From Paragordius varius (taxonomy: Eukaryota; Nematomorpha), in contig OZ176058.1 of NCBI GenBank assembly GCA_964247055.1, positions 3,162,001-3,226,000 on the forward strand: 64,000 nucleotides of DNA. The letters are read 5' to 3'. The notes under the pieces were generated by a model, which worked only from the letters and a program-made list of their open reading frames with translations, did no database searches and was not told the DNA's origin. Of this stretch, positions 14,401 through 25,300 are shown one piece after another. The translations under genes and the position numbers were made by a program. The stretch's first letter is position 1, and the number at the start of each line of letters is the position of its first letter.

Positions 14401-14647
14401 CGTTACCAATATACATATACATTTCTTACATTTTTACTCAAAACCATAGACTATTTTTTTATTTTTCATCTTTATACTTTATATATTAATGTAATTCTAA
14501 TTTATAATTAAGTAAAATATGAAATATTAGCTTTCCAAAAAATGCATCTGTGTATAATTTAATGAAAAATTCTCTATTTTTATAGGAATGTCATTTCTTG
14601 ATATTAGTGAAGGAAATGGATTTGAAAATTCAAGTTTGATGGAATAA
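58..14647 (+). CDS. DHX9: DHX9 / maleless-type ATP-dependent RNA helicase, C-terminal part (10 exons)
   Basis: DEAH/RHA-family helicase that unwinds dsRNA and RNA:DNA hybrids in the nucleus. Exons by splice signals and phase: 58-237, 2172-2388, 3510-3680, 6207-6328, 8400-8537, 9621-9772, 10472-10780, 12696-12914, 13706-13990, 14586-14647 (stop TAA). All junction phases agree, giving 617 codons plus stop. Exons 1-2 match the end of the HA2 region (NSDLLAIL for GNRFSDHVALL; LNFCQNVHRTQI for RFCEHKRLNMATL). Exon 3 has GFNPNICY (DHX9 GVYPNVCY) and PFFIFTEK (PFFVFGEK). Exon 4 has LSLVSPLQFLLFG (MTLVPPLQLLLFA). Exons 4-5 join to give NDWIRIKMDSHLLAKL (DDWIKLQISHEAA). These are the OB-fold landmarks. 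The tail (exons 7-9) is rich in Arg, Pro, Tyr and Gly, replacing the usual RGG tail. The dsRBDs and both RecA domains must lie upstream of the window. Family comparison is from memory. Confidence 0.9.
264..632. mobile_element. Family B MITE with expanded 21-bp left array
   Basis: Begins ACCATTTACAATTC and ends in the inverted form near GAACTGTAAATCGT. The left arm holds about seven 21-bp units of the type ATTCAAATTCACCCTTGAACA between 275 and 410; the right arm holds two. It lies 26 bp after the donor of the first DHX9 exon in the window. Confidence 0.75.
1010..1256. mobile_element. Family B MITE
   Basis: Left arm CCATTTACAATTCAAATTCA at about 1011; the right arm has three GAATTTGAAT/GTTTAAGG units ending near 1255. 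It lies in DHX9 intron 1, directly beside a family A pair. Confidence 0.7.
1257..1792. mobile_element. Family A MITE, outer copy, split by a second A copy
   Basis: Left half at 1257-1372 (AAAATTGAAAATTTAAAG...) and right half at about 1720-1792 (TATTTGTCTTTATGTTTTTACG), interrupted by the intact inner copy 1374-1649. Confidence 0.55.
1374..1649. mobile_element. Family A MITE (reference copy)
   Basis: TA-flanked, 276 bp, ends TACAGTAAAAATTGAAATTA and its inverse. The inverted repeats run about 100 bp inward and include ACGGACAAAACGT and CAACCATACTTTTT. There is no coding capacity. TA duplication and a CAGT terminus fit a Tc1/mariner-type non-autonomous element. Confidence 0.8.
2707..3009. mobile_element. 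Family A MITE
   Basis: Both arms are recognisable (ACGGACAAAACGTAAAAATA near 2730; TTTTGTCCGTATAATTTTAA near 2985), with the right end TTCACTGTA. The first 20 bp of the left end are degraded. Confidence 0.7.
3778..4855. repeat. Family B element with its left half tandemly multiplied about eight times
   Basis: Units of about 115-125 bp start near 3785, 3889, 4004, 4127, 4240, 4370, 4492 and 4589. Each unit consists of the left terminus, one or two 21-bp units, and the segment TTATGTGTTTTCGGGC to ATTAAACGGAAATATA. Only the last unit continues into the element body and the single right arm (about 4800-4855). Lies in DHX9 intron 3. Confidence 0.75.
4949..5220. mobile_element. Family A MITE
   Basis: TA-flanked left end TACAGTTATTGAAATTATAC and right end GTCCGTATAATTTCAATTTT, with internal CATAATTGATTGTGCTACTA as in other copies. 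Confidence 0.75.
5277..5323 (-). mobile_element. hAT-like terminal remnant
   Basis: Read on the minus strand this begins CAGGGGTATCCCACATGAAT and continues into a GC-rich AAGCCCCGC block. That resembles the end of hAT elements (CAGGGGTGTCC...). No partner end was found, so this is a fragment. Confidence 0.35.
5799..6056. mobile_element. Family A MITE
   Basis: Left end TACAATAGAAATTGAATACG and right end TCAATTTTTACTGTA; somewhat diverged. It ends 150 bp before DHX9 exon 4. Confidence 0.65.
6398..6651. mobile_element. Family A MITE, diverged
   Basis: Starts TACAGTAAAGAATAAAAACA just after DHX9 exon 4. Internal ATATAAAGACTAATATTTTT and the mirrored TATTTTTCTTTATC are recognisable; the right terminus is degraded. 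Confidence 0.55.
6775..7055. mobile_element. Family A MITE
   Basis: TA-flanked, left TACCGTAAAAACTGAAATTA, right TTGTCCGTATATTTTTACTT ... CTGTA. Full length at about 280 bp. Confidence 0.75.
7470..8480 (+). repeat. Ladder of decaying partial copies of DHX9 exon 5
   Basis: Tandem units of about 180-200 bp, anchored on ATAGGATTCGTATAAAATGG-like sequence at about 7487, 7652, 7833, 8012, 8196 and 8398. The last anchor is the real exon 5. Each unit holds the exon's acceptor region and its first 75 or so bases, then about 100 bp of intron. The unit at 8196 still reads IRIKMDSHLLAKLILLRGAF before a stop; earlier units are progressively corrupted. Confidence 0.75.
8598..8852. mobile_element. Family B MITE
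   Basis: Degraded left arm (CCCTTAAACAATTCATATTC) and a clear right arm (AGGGTGAATTTGAATTGTTC, then two further units) around a body with AATTCGGGCTAATTAG. Lies 60 bp after DHX9 exon 5. Confidence 0.65.
9297..9539. mobile_element. Family F MITE
   Basis: Left end TAAGTAAAGAGCACGATTAT and right end ATAGTGCTCCTTACTGTA are inverted repeats of about 45 bp with mismatches. Same family as 53995-54159 and 62549-62748. Confidence 0.55.
9988..10021. repeat. TA microsatellite
   Basis: Uninterrupted AT dinucleotide run in DHX9 intron 6. Confidence 0.9.
10193..10463. mobile_element. Family A MITE abutting a DHX9 splice acceptor
   Basis: Left end GCAGTAAAAATTG, right end TTTTTACTTACTGTA. The right end stops 8 bp before the acceptor AG at 10470-10471, so the T/C-rich tract in front of DHX9 exon 7 is the transposon's own terminal sequence. 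Confidence 0.75.
10798..11285. mobile_element. Family B element with about 13 copies of the 21-bp unit
   Basis: Between 10801 and 11088 a 21-bp unit of the form CAATTCAAATTCACCCTTAAA repeats about 13-14 times. A short body and a weak right arm follow (AGGTGAATTTGAATTGTTTA near 11265). The array begins 16 bp after the DHX9 exon 7 donor. Because 21 is a multiple of three, the exon's frame stays open into it. Confidence 0.75.
11365..11404. repeat. TA microsatellite
   Basis: Uninterrupted AT dinucleotide run in DHX9 intron 7. Confidence 0.9.
14157..14293. mobile_element. Family B MITE, short form
   Basis: Complete inverted ends (ACCATTTACAATTCGAATTC and GAATTTGAATTGTTAATGGT) around a body reduced to about 80 bp. 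Lies in DHX9 intron 9. Confidence 0.7.
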
Positions 14648-14790
14648 TGTACATCTAATTTTTATAAAAATGTTTTTTGTTCTTACTAATTTAAATTAAT
14701 ATTTAATTTGTGATTTTGATGAGTATCTTTTAATTTCATTCATCTCGTAATTGTGTAAATCAATAAATGAATATTTTGTGGGTTATTGAT
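14648..14790 (+). terminator. DHX9 3' UTR with polyadenylation signal
   Basis: After the TAA at 14645-14647 a short AT-rich 3' UTR runs to an AATAAA at 14762-14767, followed by a T/G-rich stretch. This is the expected layout of a polyadenylation site, and non-coding intergenic sequence follows. Confidence 0.55.
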
Positions 14791-16375
14791 GTTTTACAAC
14801 TATTTTTTAGTTAGCTATTTTAAATTAATTTAACTATGCATGGCTATTTTAATGGTTTATTGTTATATTTTAAATTTATATTTGCCTCTTTTGAAAAAAA
14901 TATTTAATGCGAATATCTTATTAACAACTACCGTTTCGCCATGTTCTTATAATATCATAAAATACAGCTTATTGAAAATTTTAACAAATTATCCATTTTT
15001 ATAAACATCATGTCATAATACCATATATTGAAAAAATGAGAAACTTAAAATTTTTCGATCCATTGCAAAGGCGGCAAAGACTATTTAATTAATGGACAAT
15101 ATTTGATAATTAAAATTTAACTAAAACAACTTTCATAACTGTAGTGTAATTAAAAAATTGAGCTCTAGGATATTTATCTACCCCAAAAAAACAGGACAAA
15201 AAAATGTAATGGAGTGTTAAAGCTAATTTTTTTTGAATTGATATACACAAAATAAGTGGATATATTATTTTTATATTTAGCTAATTCACACCTGTCATTT
15301 TGAAATTTTTATCTTGAATTTATAATGTTGTCACCTTTCTGCCAACATTTTCTGATATGTATTATCATTTTAACAATAAATCTCATTAAAAATTATCTTC
15401 TACCTAAAGTTATGCGGGCTTTTTATCAAAATCTGACTAAATATTGTTCTTTGATAAACAAATGCCATTTGTAATATATTTGAAAGAAAATTAAAAACTC
15501 GATATCGATAGTTTATATTGAAGATGGGAAGTGACAAACCCGCGAACCGAGAATGTTCTTCTTTATTAATTTTTGAAACTACTATATAATAGCTTAAACT
15601 TTGTGTAGATGGCAATGAAATTTAAAATAACACAAAAATGTTTTTTTAATTATAAATTTATTTACTACTTTTATGTTATTTAAAAATCCATTTTTTGTTT
15701 TTTTAATACCATCATCTCATTATTATTTATTTTCTTTTTAAGGTTTATAATTATTTCAATGACTAGAAACAAAGTTTAAAGTATACTTGATCTTTTAATA
15801 GTTCCTTTTTGTGGTTAAAATTTTTACCCTATAATAAGTCAAAAATATCGTCAGGATACCTAATTTAAAAATCATATAAATTATTTTTAAATAATTATAG
15901 GGTAGTATAAATGAAAAATTTGACAAATAATTATTCTAAAAATTATATTACCTAGCGAATATTAAAATGCCTAGTTATAATTAAATTTGGAACAGTATAA
16001 AATATGGCTATATATCTAAAACAACTTCGGTTTAACATCAAATCAGGGTCAAAAATTTACGATAAACTAAGGTCCTGCCATTTTTTTCAGATATATTATC
16101 TATGTACTTTAATGTGATTTAAATTTATTATAATGGCACTTAAAAAGGTCAAAATTTATAGTCTGGTGATATGCATCAAAAATATAATAACCAAAAAATT
16201 TTTTCAATGATTTTGCTTGGTAATTTCATGAATATTTGGCCTTAAACAGGTTTAAGGCTCTCAAAAATTCCATTTTAATCAGAGGACCTAAATATATATA
16301 GATCGTCTTTTTTGGTTTTATTAATGGCAGAAAATAAATTTATCAGCTGCTAGTCTTTTGGCGTTAAGCTGCCAT
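14768..16375. other. Intergenic region between DHX9 and TMEM143
   Basis: About 1.6 kb of AT-rich sequence without a convincing exon or a recognisable copy of the local transposon families. It should hold the TMEM143 promoter, but I see no clear TATA box or initiator that stands out from the background. A 71-codon minus-strand frame at 15400-15615 has no recognisable homology. Confidence 0.5.
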
Positions 16376-19300
16376 ATGCAAAAAACGCATGGTATGCTTG
16401 GAAATATTTTTACAAAAAATTTTACCTTTAAAACAATATACAATCGCGTAATCGATGACATAAAAGCAAACATTATTAAACCGCCTAAAACTCTGCGTTT
16501 GGCAACATTAAAGTAACTTATTTTATATTAATTAATAGGTATCCTTACATCCCTTTATCATATAAATACATTGAAACTGAACTGTCAAAAAGTTATAAGG
16601 ACAATGATAACAACGCATTTTTTACATTTTCAAATCTTCTTCAAGCCTTAGTCAAACAGCATATCATCGAATTCGTAATTTAATAATAATAACTGAAAAA
16701 AATTAAAAAGATATCCATTTTTGATTTCATTATTAATTATTTTAGCCAACAAAGAATACATTTCATGAAAATATGAATCAAATAACACAATTTGCAAATT
16801 ATACCGAAATATCAACTGAGACCTTAAAACAATTTTTAGATCAACCTGTATTTTCTCATGGGTTAAAGGTAAGCCTTTTTATACAAATCATTAATTATTA
16901 AATATATATATTAATATATATTATATTTATATTTAATTTATAATATATATAATTTGCCTAGCTATACATTTAAATTTAAAAAAACCTAACTTTATAAAAT
17001 TTTGACCAAAGACTTTAACAATTTTTTAATAGTTTTCTATCATCCAAAAAATATAATCGGGGCTTTTTTACATCCTATGTTCCTAAAAGATATTTAAACA
17101 ATTATCGTTTTGTTTTCCAAATTAAAACCCCAAACCTTTATGAAAAAAATTTTTAATTTATTTTCTTTATTTTATAATTACAATATTGCTTTTAACAATA
17201 TTTTTTATTATATATATATATTTGGAATTTTATTATTTTTTATGGCTTACAGTAAAAATTGGAATTATACGAACAAAACGTTAAAATATAACGATTAATA
17301 TTTTTTAAGGCAACCACACTTTTTTAATCTTGATTTTTTAAATATAATTCATAGTTTCAAACTACAAATTATAATATAGATATCAATTATTTACGCTTGT
17401 AATTAAATGTTTTTTATACGATAAATTAAAGTTTAAAAAGTATGGTGGTTGTCTTTTCAAAGAAAAATTGTTATATTTTTACACTTTGTCCGTATAATTT
17501 CAATTTTTACTGTAATTATTGTTTTGTGGCATTCTTGCTATCTGTAAATTTGAAAAACGAACCCAAATTTAAATAATTAAAAACGATTGAGCTGTAATAA
17601 ACGATTTATATACAATACTTTTTATTATGAAGGTAAAACATAGATTTCCAAGAGATACAGTAAAAATTGAAATTATACGGACAAAACGTAAATATAAGAC
17701 AATTATCTCAAAGATAAGCAACCATACTTTTTAAAACCTTAATTTTGCTTATATAAGCTATTTAATTACAATCGTAAAATAAAGAATTGATTTTATATCT
17801 ATTTAAGACTTTGTCATTTAAAACAATGAGTTATATTGAAATAAATCAAGATTTAAAAAGTTGTTTTAGAAAAAAAATTGTCTTTATATTTTTACGTTTT
17901 GTCCGTATAATTTCAGTTATTTTTTAAATGTATAAAGACAACACATCCATACTTTTTAACCGAGTTTTTTTCTTTATAATAATAAATAACTTGTGTATTA
18001 CCAATTTACATCTCTAAAAAACAATACCATAGGCTAGATTTATAAGAAGCAAAATCAAAAATATAGATGTCATTTATTTTATAAATATTTGTCTAAGTTT
18101 TTTACCTTGTGTCTTTATGATATCTAATATCCATTGTAATTCAAATTATGCTGACAAAAATATGTAAAAACATTAAGATAAATATTTTCTCAAACCTTAA
18201 TTTTTACCACATAAACTATTCAATTACAATTTTTTAAGGAAAGTTTGTATAAAAAATTTTTATCTATATTCTCTATTGGTAAACCATCTAACACTTATAT
18301 TCACTATTTACTCTTTTACAGATTAAATTGTCAACCAAAGAATTTTGGCGACAAAATAATGACATTAAGGCATGGTGGATTCAGAACAAAGCTGCCCACG
18401 AATTTTTATCAGTTAACTCGTTAACTAAGGCAAAATCCAGTCAAAATTTATCGAATTACTTTTTGATTCCCGAAAAACCGAATTCACAAAATCAATCTCT
18501 TGCCTCAATAGAAAACACTCAAAAAAATTTGGATTTTACAGACAAAAAAGATAAATACTTTCAAAATCATTTTTTACTTGCCTGGGGCGAAAAAGATGCC
18601 ACATCTAACAATCATGTCTGCATATTTTCTAGTTTAAATCCTACTTTTTATCAAACTGTTAATGTTTTAAACTCTGCTCTTCTCAAACGTATTTATCAAA
18701 CTGTTCAACAAAACAAAAATCAAAATCATTTAAAATTGTTTCCGTTCTTTTCCAATCGGAAAAAACAAGTAGTTTTGAATTCCTCCTCTGTAATGACTTT
18801 TAGTTTTAGCGCTCCAAAAAATATGCTATTGTTTCTTTCAACATTGCTTGGTTTAAGTGGATTAACTATGAACACGTTCACCCATTCTCTATTCCACGTT
18901 TCATTAATTCTAAATGACATTTTGTCTTTTGTAATCCTTGGGTTTGTCATTAAAATTTATACGTGGGATAAATTGAATGGCATTATATCATGGTTGTTAA
19001 CTTGTGATAATATTAACAAACAAATCATGGAATCAAAACTACCATATTATTCTAAAGTAATTTTTTAATTTTTTTAGGAATTTAAGATTTTTTTGGGGGT
19101 TTTATAGTTTAAAATTATAAAAAACGTTAAAATATAAAGACAAATATGTTATTTCAAAAAACAACCATACTTTCAAATTCACCCTTGAACAATTCAAATT
19201 AACCCTAAAAATAAATTATGTGTTTTCGAATTAATTATAACTCATTATTAATATATAACACAGTGTGCAAAATTGGGGGTATTTTTTTTCTCAGGATATC

Positions 19301-22300
19301 ATATTAAGCTTAATATAACCGTTGTGACATGGACATCCTAAAAATATAAGGATAAAAAAAATTGTCAATATAGAAAACTTTTTTTTAACTTTTCCCATAT
19401 ATGGATAAATTCGGAAAAAATCAATTTATTTGCATAATACTTGATCAAAAATTATAAAACTTAGATATCATATAAATAATATTAAATAAATATTATTTGC
19501 AAATTTTGGCTCAATATGAATGGATAAAATTAAATTAAACGTCAATTTATTAAATCCAACTAAATTTAGCCCTTTATATTAGTAACATAAAAAATACTTG
19601 ATGAAAATCAATATAATATGCGCCAAAATTTAAGTTAAACTTTATATTTTAATATAAATATTACTTAAATATAATAAAAAATAGATTTTAACTAAGTTAA
19701 AAACTTTTGAAATTTTTTATTTTACTTAAATAAAATTAAATTTTTTAATATCAACTGTAATATAATCATATCTAGTGATTACAAATATAACCATATTTTT
19801 TTTACCTGGATTTTTGAATTGTAGATGATATTGACTGTTGTACCCTGATATGATGGTATATTTTATAATATAGAAAAATATTGTGGAATTCAGATTACCA
19901 AGATATAAAAAACCAATGTAATCTATTGTAAAAATCATATTTTAAAGACAAACTTGCTAATCACAAGCAAACATCCACCAGAAAATTATATTTTGATACA
20001 TTATGTTTATTGTGTAATAAATCTAAATATAATATATTTTTCTAAATCTAAAATTGTTTACTTGTTTTTGAACACCTTTTAATAGATTTAAATATAAGAA
20101 TTTAAAGAAATGGTACTCAACAAAAAATTAAAAGGGCTGCAAAATCTTGTCTCATGAACCGTGCATTATACTATAACTATAAAAACTTGCAAACATTTAT
20201 ATTAAAAATAAGTATATAAACGCCAAAAATAAAACTCCTCCAAAGATTTCTATTTTTAATGTTGAGTTCAAGAATTGGTTTCTCTTAAATTACCCATTCT
20301 ATAAAACTCCTCCATAGATTGCTATTTTTTGTTATGTTGAGTTATGCCGGTATTCAAGCACACAATAATTTTAAGTTAATTCTTCAAATCAAAAATGTAA
20401 AATTTAAAAATCTTCAGAATACGGCCAGTTTTTTAATGAATTATTTTTTAAAAAACGGTTTATGGCAAAAGAAAGTGTTAAGTGTACATCAGTTTTACCA
20501 AAACTTCAGCTCTAAAAGCTTATTTATGGCCTTGAATTATCAATTAAATTTTATGTCATACTTATTTTTAATATAAATGTCTGCAAGTTTTTATAGTTAT
20601 AGTATGTTGCACGGTTCATGAGACAAGATTTTGCAGCCCTTTTAATTTTTTGTTGAGTACCATTTCTTTAAATTCTTATATTTAAATCTATTAAAAGGTG
20701 TTCAAAAACAAGTAAACAATTTTAGATTTAGAAAAATATATTATATTTAGATTTATTACACAATGAACATAATGTATCAAAATATAATTTTCTGGGGAAT
20801 GTTTATGTGATTAGCAAGTTTGTCTTTAAAATATGATTTTCACAATGGATTCCATTGGTTTTTCATTGTTATCTTGGTAATCTAAATTCCACAATATTTT
20901 TCTATAATTTTTATAAAAAATACCATCATATTAGGTTACAACAGTCAACATCATCTACAATTCAAAAATCCAGGTAAAAAAAAATATGGTTATATTTGTA
21001 ATCACTAGATATGATTATATTACAGTTGATATTAAAAAAATTTAATTTTATTTAAGTAAAATAAAAAATTTCAAAAGTTTTTAACTTAGTTAAAATCTAT
21101 TTTTTATTATATTTAAGTAATATTTATATTAAAATATAAAGTTTAACTTAAATTTTGGCGCATATTATATTGATTTTCATCAAGTATTTTTTATGTTACT
21201 AATATAAAGGGCTAAATTTAGTTGGATTTAATAAATTGACGTTTAATTTAATTCTATCCATTCATATTGAGCCAAAATTTGCAAATAATATTTATTTAAT
21301 ATTATTTATATGATATCTAAGTTTTATAATTTTTGATTAAGTATTATGCAAATAAATTGATTTTTTCCGAATATATCCATATATGGAAAAAGTGAAAAAA
21401 AAGTTTTCTACATTGACAATTTTTTTTATCCTTATATTTTTTGGATGTATATGTCACAAGGGTTATATTAAGCTAGGTATGATATCTTGAGTAAATTTGT
21501 TGCACACTGTGTAATATATATCTTTATGACATAGTTTATTATTTTTTCAGTATTAGTTTAATTTAAGACAAAATTTTATTTTTTGAAATTATATTTAAAT
21601 ATAGGTTTATTAATCTTAAAAATTATATATAATTTATTTAAGGGTGAATTTGAATTGTTGGAGGGTGAATCGAATTGTTTAAGGGTGAATTTGAATTGTA
21701 AACTACTCTTTATTCCCTCAACGCCTTTTTTCAAAATTGAAGATGGTTAAGTTAAGGTAGAATTTGATTTTGGATTTCCAAGAGGTTCTACTTAACAATC
21801 TTTAAGTTTTATGTTCTTAGATCATCGGAGATTGGAAAAGAATAGGTTTTAATAGTGCGGAAATATTGTTAAATATTTGTAGCTAATTATCAGGTGGCCT
21901 TCTGTAAATATGACCTGACCATTTAAGCCCTATTTGGCATGAATTTTTTATATATAAGACATTTTTGTTACAATGGTAAAATTTGATTTAATACATATTT
22001 ATACATATTTTGCAGTAAAAACTGAAATTATACGGACAAATCGTAAAAATATAAAGACAAATATTTTTTTATAAAAGAACAGCCATACTTTTTTAATCTT
22101 AATTTATTTCAATTCATTGTTTTAAACTACAAAATTTAATATAGAAATGTAAATTGATTATAACACTAATTTTGTATTTTATGATTGTAATTACAGTAAA
22201 AATTGAAAATTATACGGACAAAACGTAAAAATCTAAAGACAAATATTTTTTTATAAAAGACAATCCATACTTTTTAAATCTTGATTTATTTCAATATAAC

Positions 22301-25300
22301 TCATTGTTTTTAACTATAAAGTTTAATATAGATATGTAAATTGATTATAACACTAGCAAATATGTATTTTATGATTGTAATTACAGTAAAAACTAAAATT
22401 ATACGGACAAAACATAAAATTATAAAGACAAATTTCTTTTTATAAAAGACGACCATCCATAATTTTCAAATCTTGATTTACTTCAATATAACTTATTGTT
22501 TTAAATTTCAAAGTCTGAAATAGAGATATATATTACTAACACAATCAATTCTATGTTTTACAATTGTAACTAAATAGCTTTTATGAGAAAAATTAAGGTT
22601 TTAAAAGGTATGAGGTTGTCTTTTAGATAAAAATATTTGTCTTTTTACCTTTTGTCCGTATAATTTCAATTTTTACTGTACTTTGCAGTTTAAAACAATT
22701 ATTTATATTTAAAAAAATTTTAGTTTAACATCACAGCCGTCTTTTAGGATAAAAAACTATTTGTCTTTATGTTTTTACGTTTTGTTTTTAATTATTTTAC
22801 TTTTTACTGTATGTTTTCCTTACTAATATTTTTAATCCTCTTTCATACTATAACTTATATGGTTTAGTTATTTTTTAATATATTAGTCTTTTTGATATTT
22901 TTTATTTAAAATTTATAGATCAGTAAATCGAAAAATATCCAAACATCCGAAGAAATAATCTCTATTTCCCCCGAAAAATACGAAAATTCATTCCTAAATA
23001 TCAACCAAAATATCGACTATTCAAATTTTCAGTATGTCTTTTACTCCCTTTTTGAAAGCTTATATTGGCACATTCATAATATTTAAAATTTTTTATATAT
23101 AGACAAAATTTAAAAATTACAGTAAAAACTGAAATTATAGGGACAAAATGTAAAAATATAGTGACAAATATTTTTTTTCAAAAGTGAACCATACTTTCTA
23201 AAACCTTAGTTTTTGCTATATAAAATATTTAATTACAATCGTAAACTACATAATTGATTGTGCTACCAAATTACATTTCTATTTAATATTTTGCATTTTA
23301 AAACAATCGCTTATAACAAAATTAAGATTTAAAAAGTATGGTTTTCTTTTAGAAAAAAATATTTGTCTTTATATTTTTACGTTTTGTCCGTATAATTTCA
23401 ATACTGTAAAAGACAAATATATTTTTAAATAAAAACAATTATACTTTTTTAAAAATAATTGTTTTTTTATATAGCTCATTATTTTGAATTGCAAAATAAG
23501 GAATAAATTGTAAATTTATATAACTCAATTATATATCTCTTTAAAATTGTGTTTTGTATACCAAAAAATTTTAAAGAATATAGTTTTGTTTTTTATAAAA
23601 AAATATTTGACTACTAGTTGTTACATTTTTTTAATATAATTATTATTTATAATATATATTGTTCAAATACATATATTGGAATTATACGGACAAAATGTAA
23701 AATATATAGAATATTTTTTATTAGACTAACATACTTTTTAAACCCTAATTTTTCTCATATAAGTTATTTAGTTACAATTAAATATAGAATTGATTGTGTT
23801 AGTATTACACTTTGCCTGCCATTTCAATGTTGTTTTGAAAAAAGCATTTAAAAAGTATGGTTGTCTTTTATAAAAAAAATATATTTTTCGTTTTGTATGT
23901 ATAATTTCAATTTTTACTATATTGAAAATTTGTTCTTTTATTGTTAAAATATTATATAGACATAAAAATTACAGTAAAAACTGAAATTATACGGACAAAA
24001 CGTTAAAATATAAAGACAAATATTTTTTTTTAAAGACAATCAAATTTTTTAAAAACTTAATATTTGCTATATATTATAAATATATATTTACTAGTAAAAT
24101 TGATTGTAGTACCAATTTACATTTATATTTTATATTTTGCAGTATAAAATAATGAGTTTTATTGAAATAAATTAAGATTTACTATGGTTTTGTTTTAGAA
24201 AAAAATATTTGCCTTTATATTTTTACGTTTTGTCCGTTGAATTTCAGTTTTTACTGTACTTTAAATAGCTATTTAAAGAAAGAAAAAGACCGAATTTTTA
24301 ACCGAAATCGTAAATGTCTCATCTTATATCTGAAATTGTCAAATAATTGAGTATTTTATTATTTTAAATAAATTTTTTATTTTAATTTTTAATTTAGAAC
24401 GGTTCCAGTGCTACAAAAATTGGTTGAAACCGGAATTGAACAAACTCAAATGGAATGTTTGCTTTTTTACAATTTTCTCATGCTTGCAAAAAAGCGAAAT
24501 AATACAGTAAAATTAAATTTATACCGACAAAACTTAAACGTATAAACAATTTTTTTGTTAAAAGACAATTATAATTTTTTTATTTTTTTAGCGATGAAAA
24601 TGATTTAATTAGAATTTATTCATAGATTTTATTAATAGGCATCTTTTTTTTATTTTGCAAGTTAAAACAATGAGATGACAAAACGTAAAATTAAAAGATA
24701 ACCATATCTAAATCTAGATATTTTTTAAACAAAACCTAAGGTATGCAATATTTAAAAATAGAAATGTAAATTAGTAACATATATTGAATTATATTATGTT
24801 AAAATTATATATTTTCTATGCTGTAAATATTACGGTTTAAAAAGTGTTATGGTTGCCTTTTTTTAAAAAAAACTTAATTTTTTTATGTTTTGTCTTAACA
24901 ATTTCAATTTTTATTTTAAAAAGGAATATGAAAAAAATGAACCACAAATTTCTGATACCACAAACTATGCTAGTCATTATACATATATGGACTCGTCTTT
25001 TGTGGATTTTAATGGTAAACTATTTTTTGAATTGAAAAATAATTCTTTAAAAAACAAATTAGTAAGCATAGTGTCAACGAGAACAAATAATTTATTTAAA
25101 AATAATATTGTTTCTTTTGTTTTAGTTAATCCATTAAAAAATGGATTTAGTACAATTTGATGAATTTCGGAAAATTAAAATTATTATTTCTACCTAAATT
25201 TGTTAAAATTTGCCAATATTAAATGAAATTGTATAGTCACCAAAATGTTTATAATGACAAATTAATTTTTTTTAAATTCAATAATATTTTTTGATTGTTT

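Larger units (their letters stand above)
19173..21702. mobile_element. Family B MITE split by the 2.25 kb palindrome
   Basis: Left portion 19173-19258 (TTCACCCTTGAACAATTC ... CTCATTATTAATATATAA) and right portion 21512-21702 (TATCTTTATGACATAGTTTA ... three right-arm units). Removing 19259-21511 together with one TAA restores the continuous family B body. Confidence 0.75.

Noticed and set aside
15400-15615. Minus-strand 71-codon frame
   Set aside because: No recognisable homology, no supporting neighbour and no splice context; kept as intergenic.
19259-21511. Calling the palindrome a Transib/ProtoRAG element on the basis of CACAGTG ends
   Set aside because: Only the heptamer matches; there is no transposase, no spaced nonamer that I can defend, and the flanking duplication looks like 3 bp rather than 5.
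25015-25160. Continuation of TMEM143 exon 7 to an in-frame stop
   Set aside because: Splicing at 25014 to 25835 is in phase and adds the conserved DUF3754 C-terminus (AEYAIEQWL...LPILQQLGL); the read-through is kept only as a possible retained-intron form.
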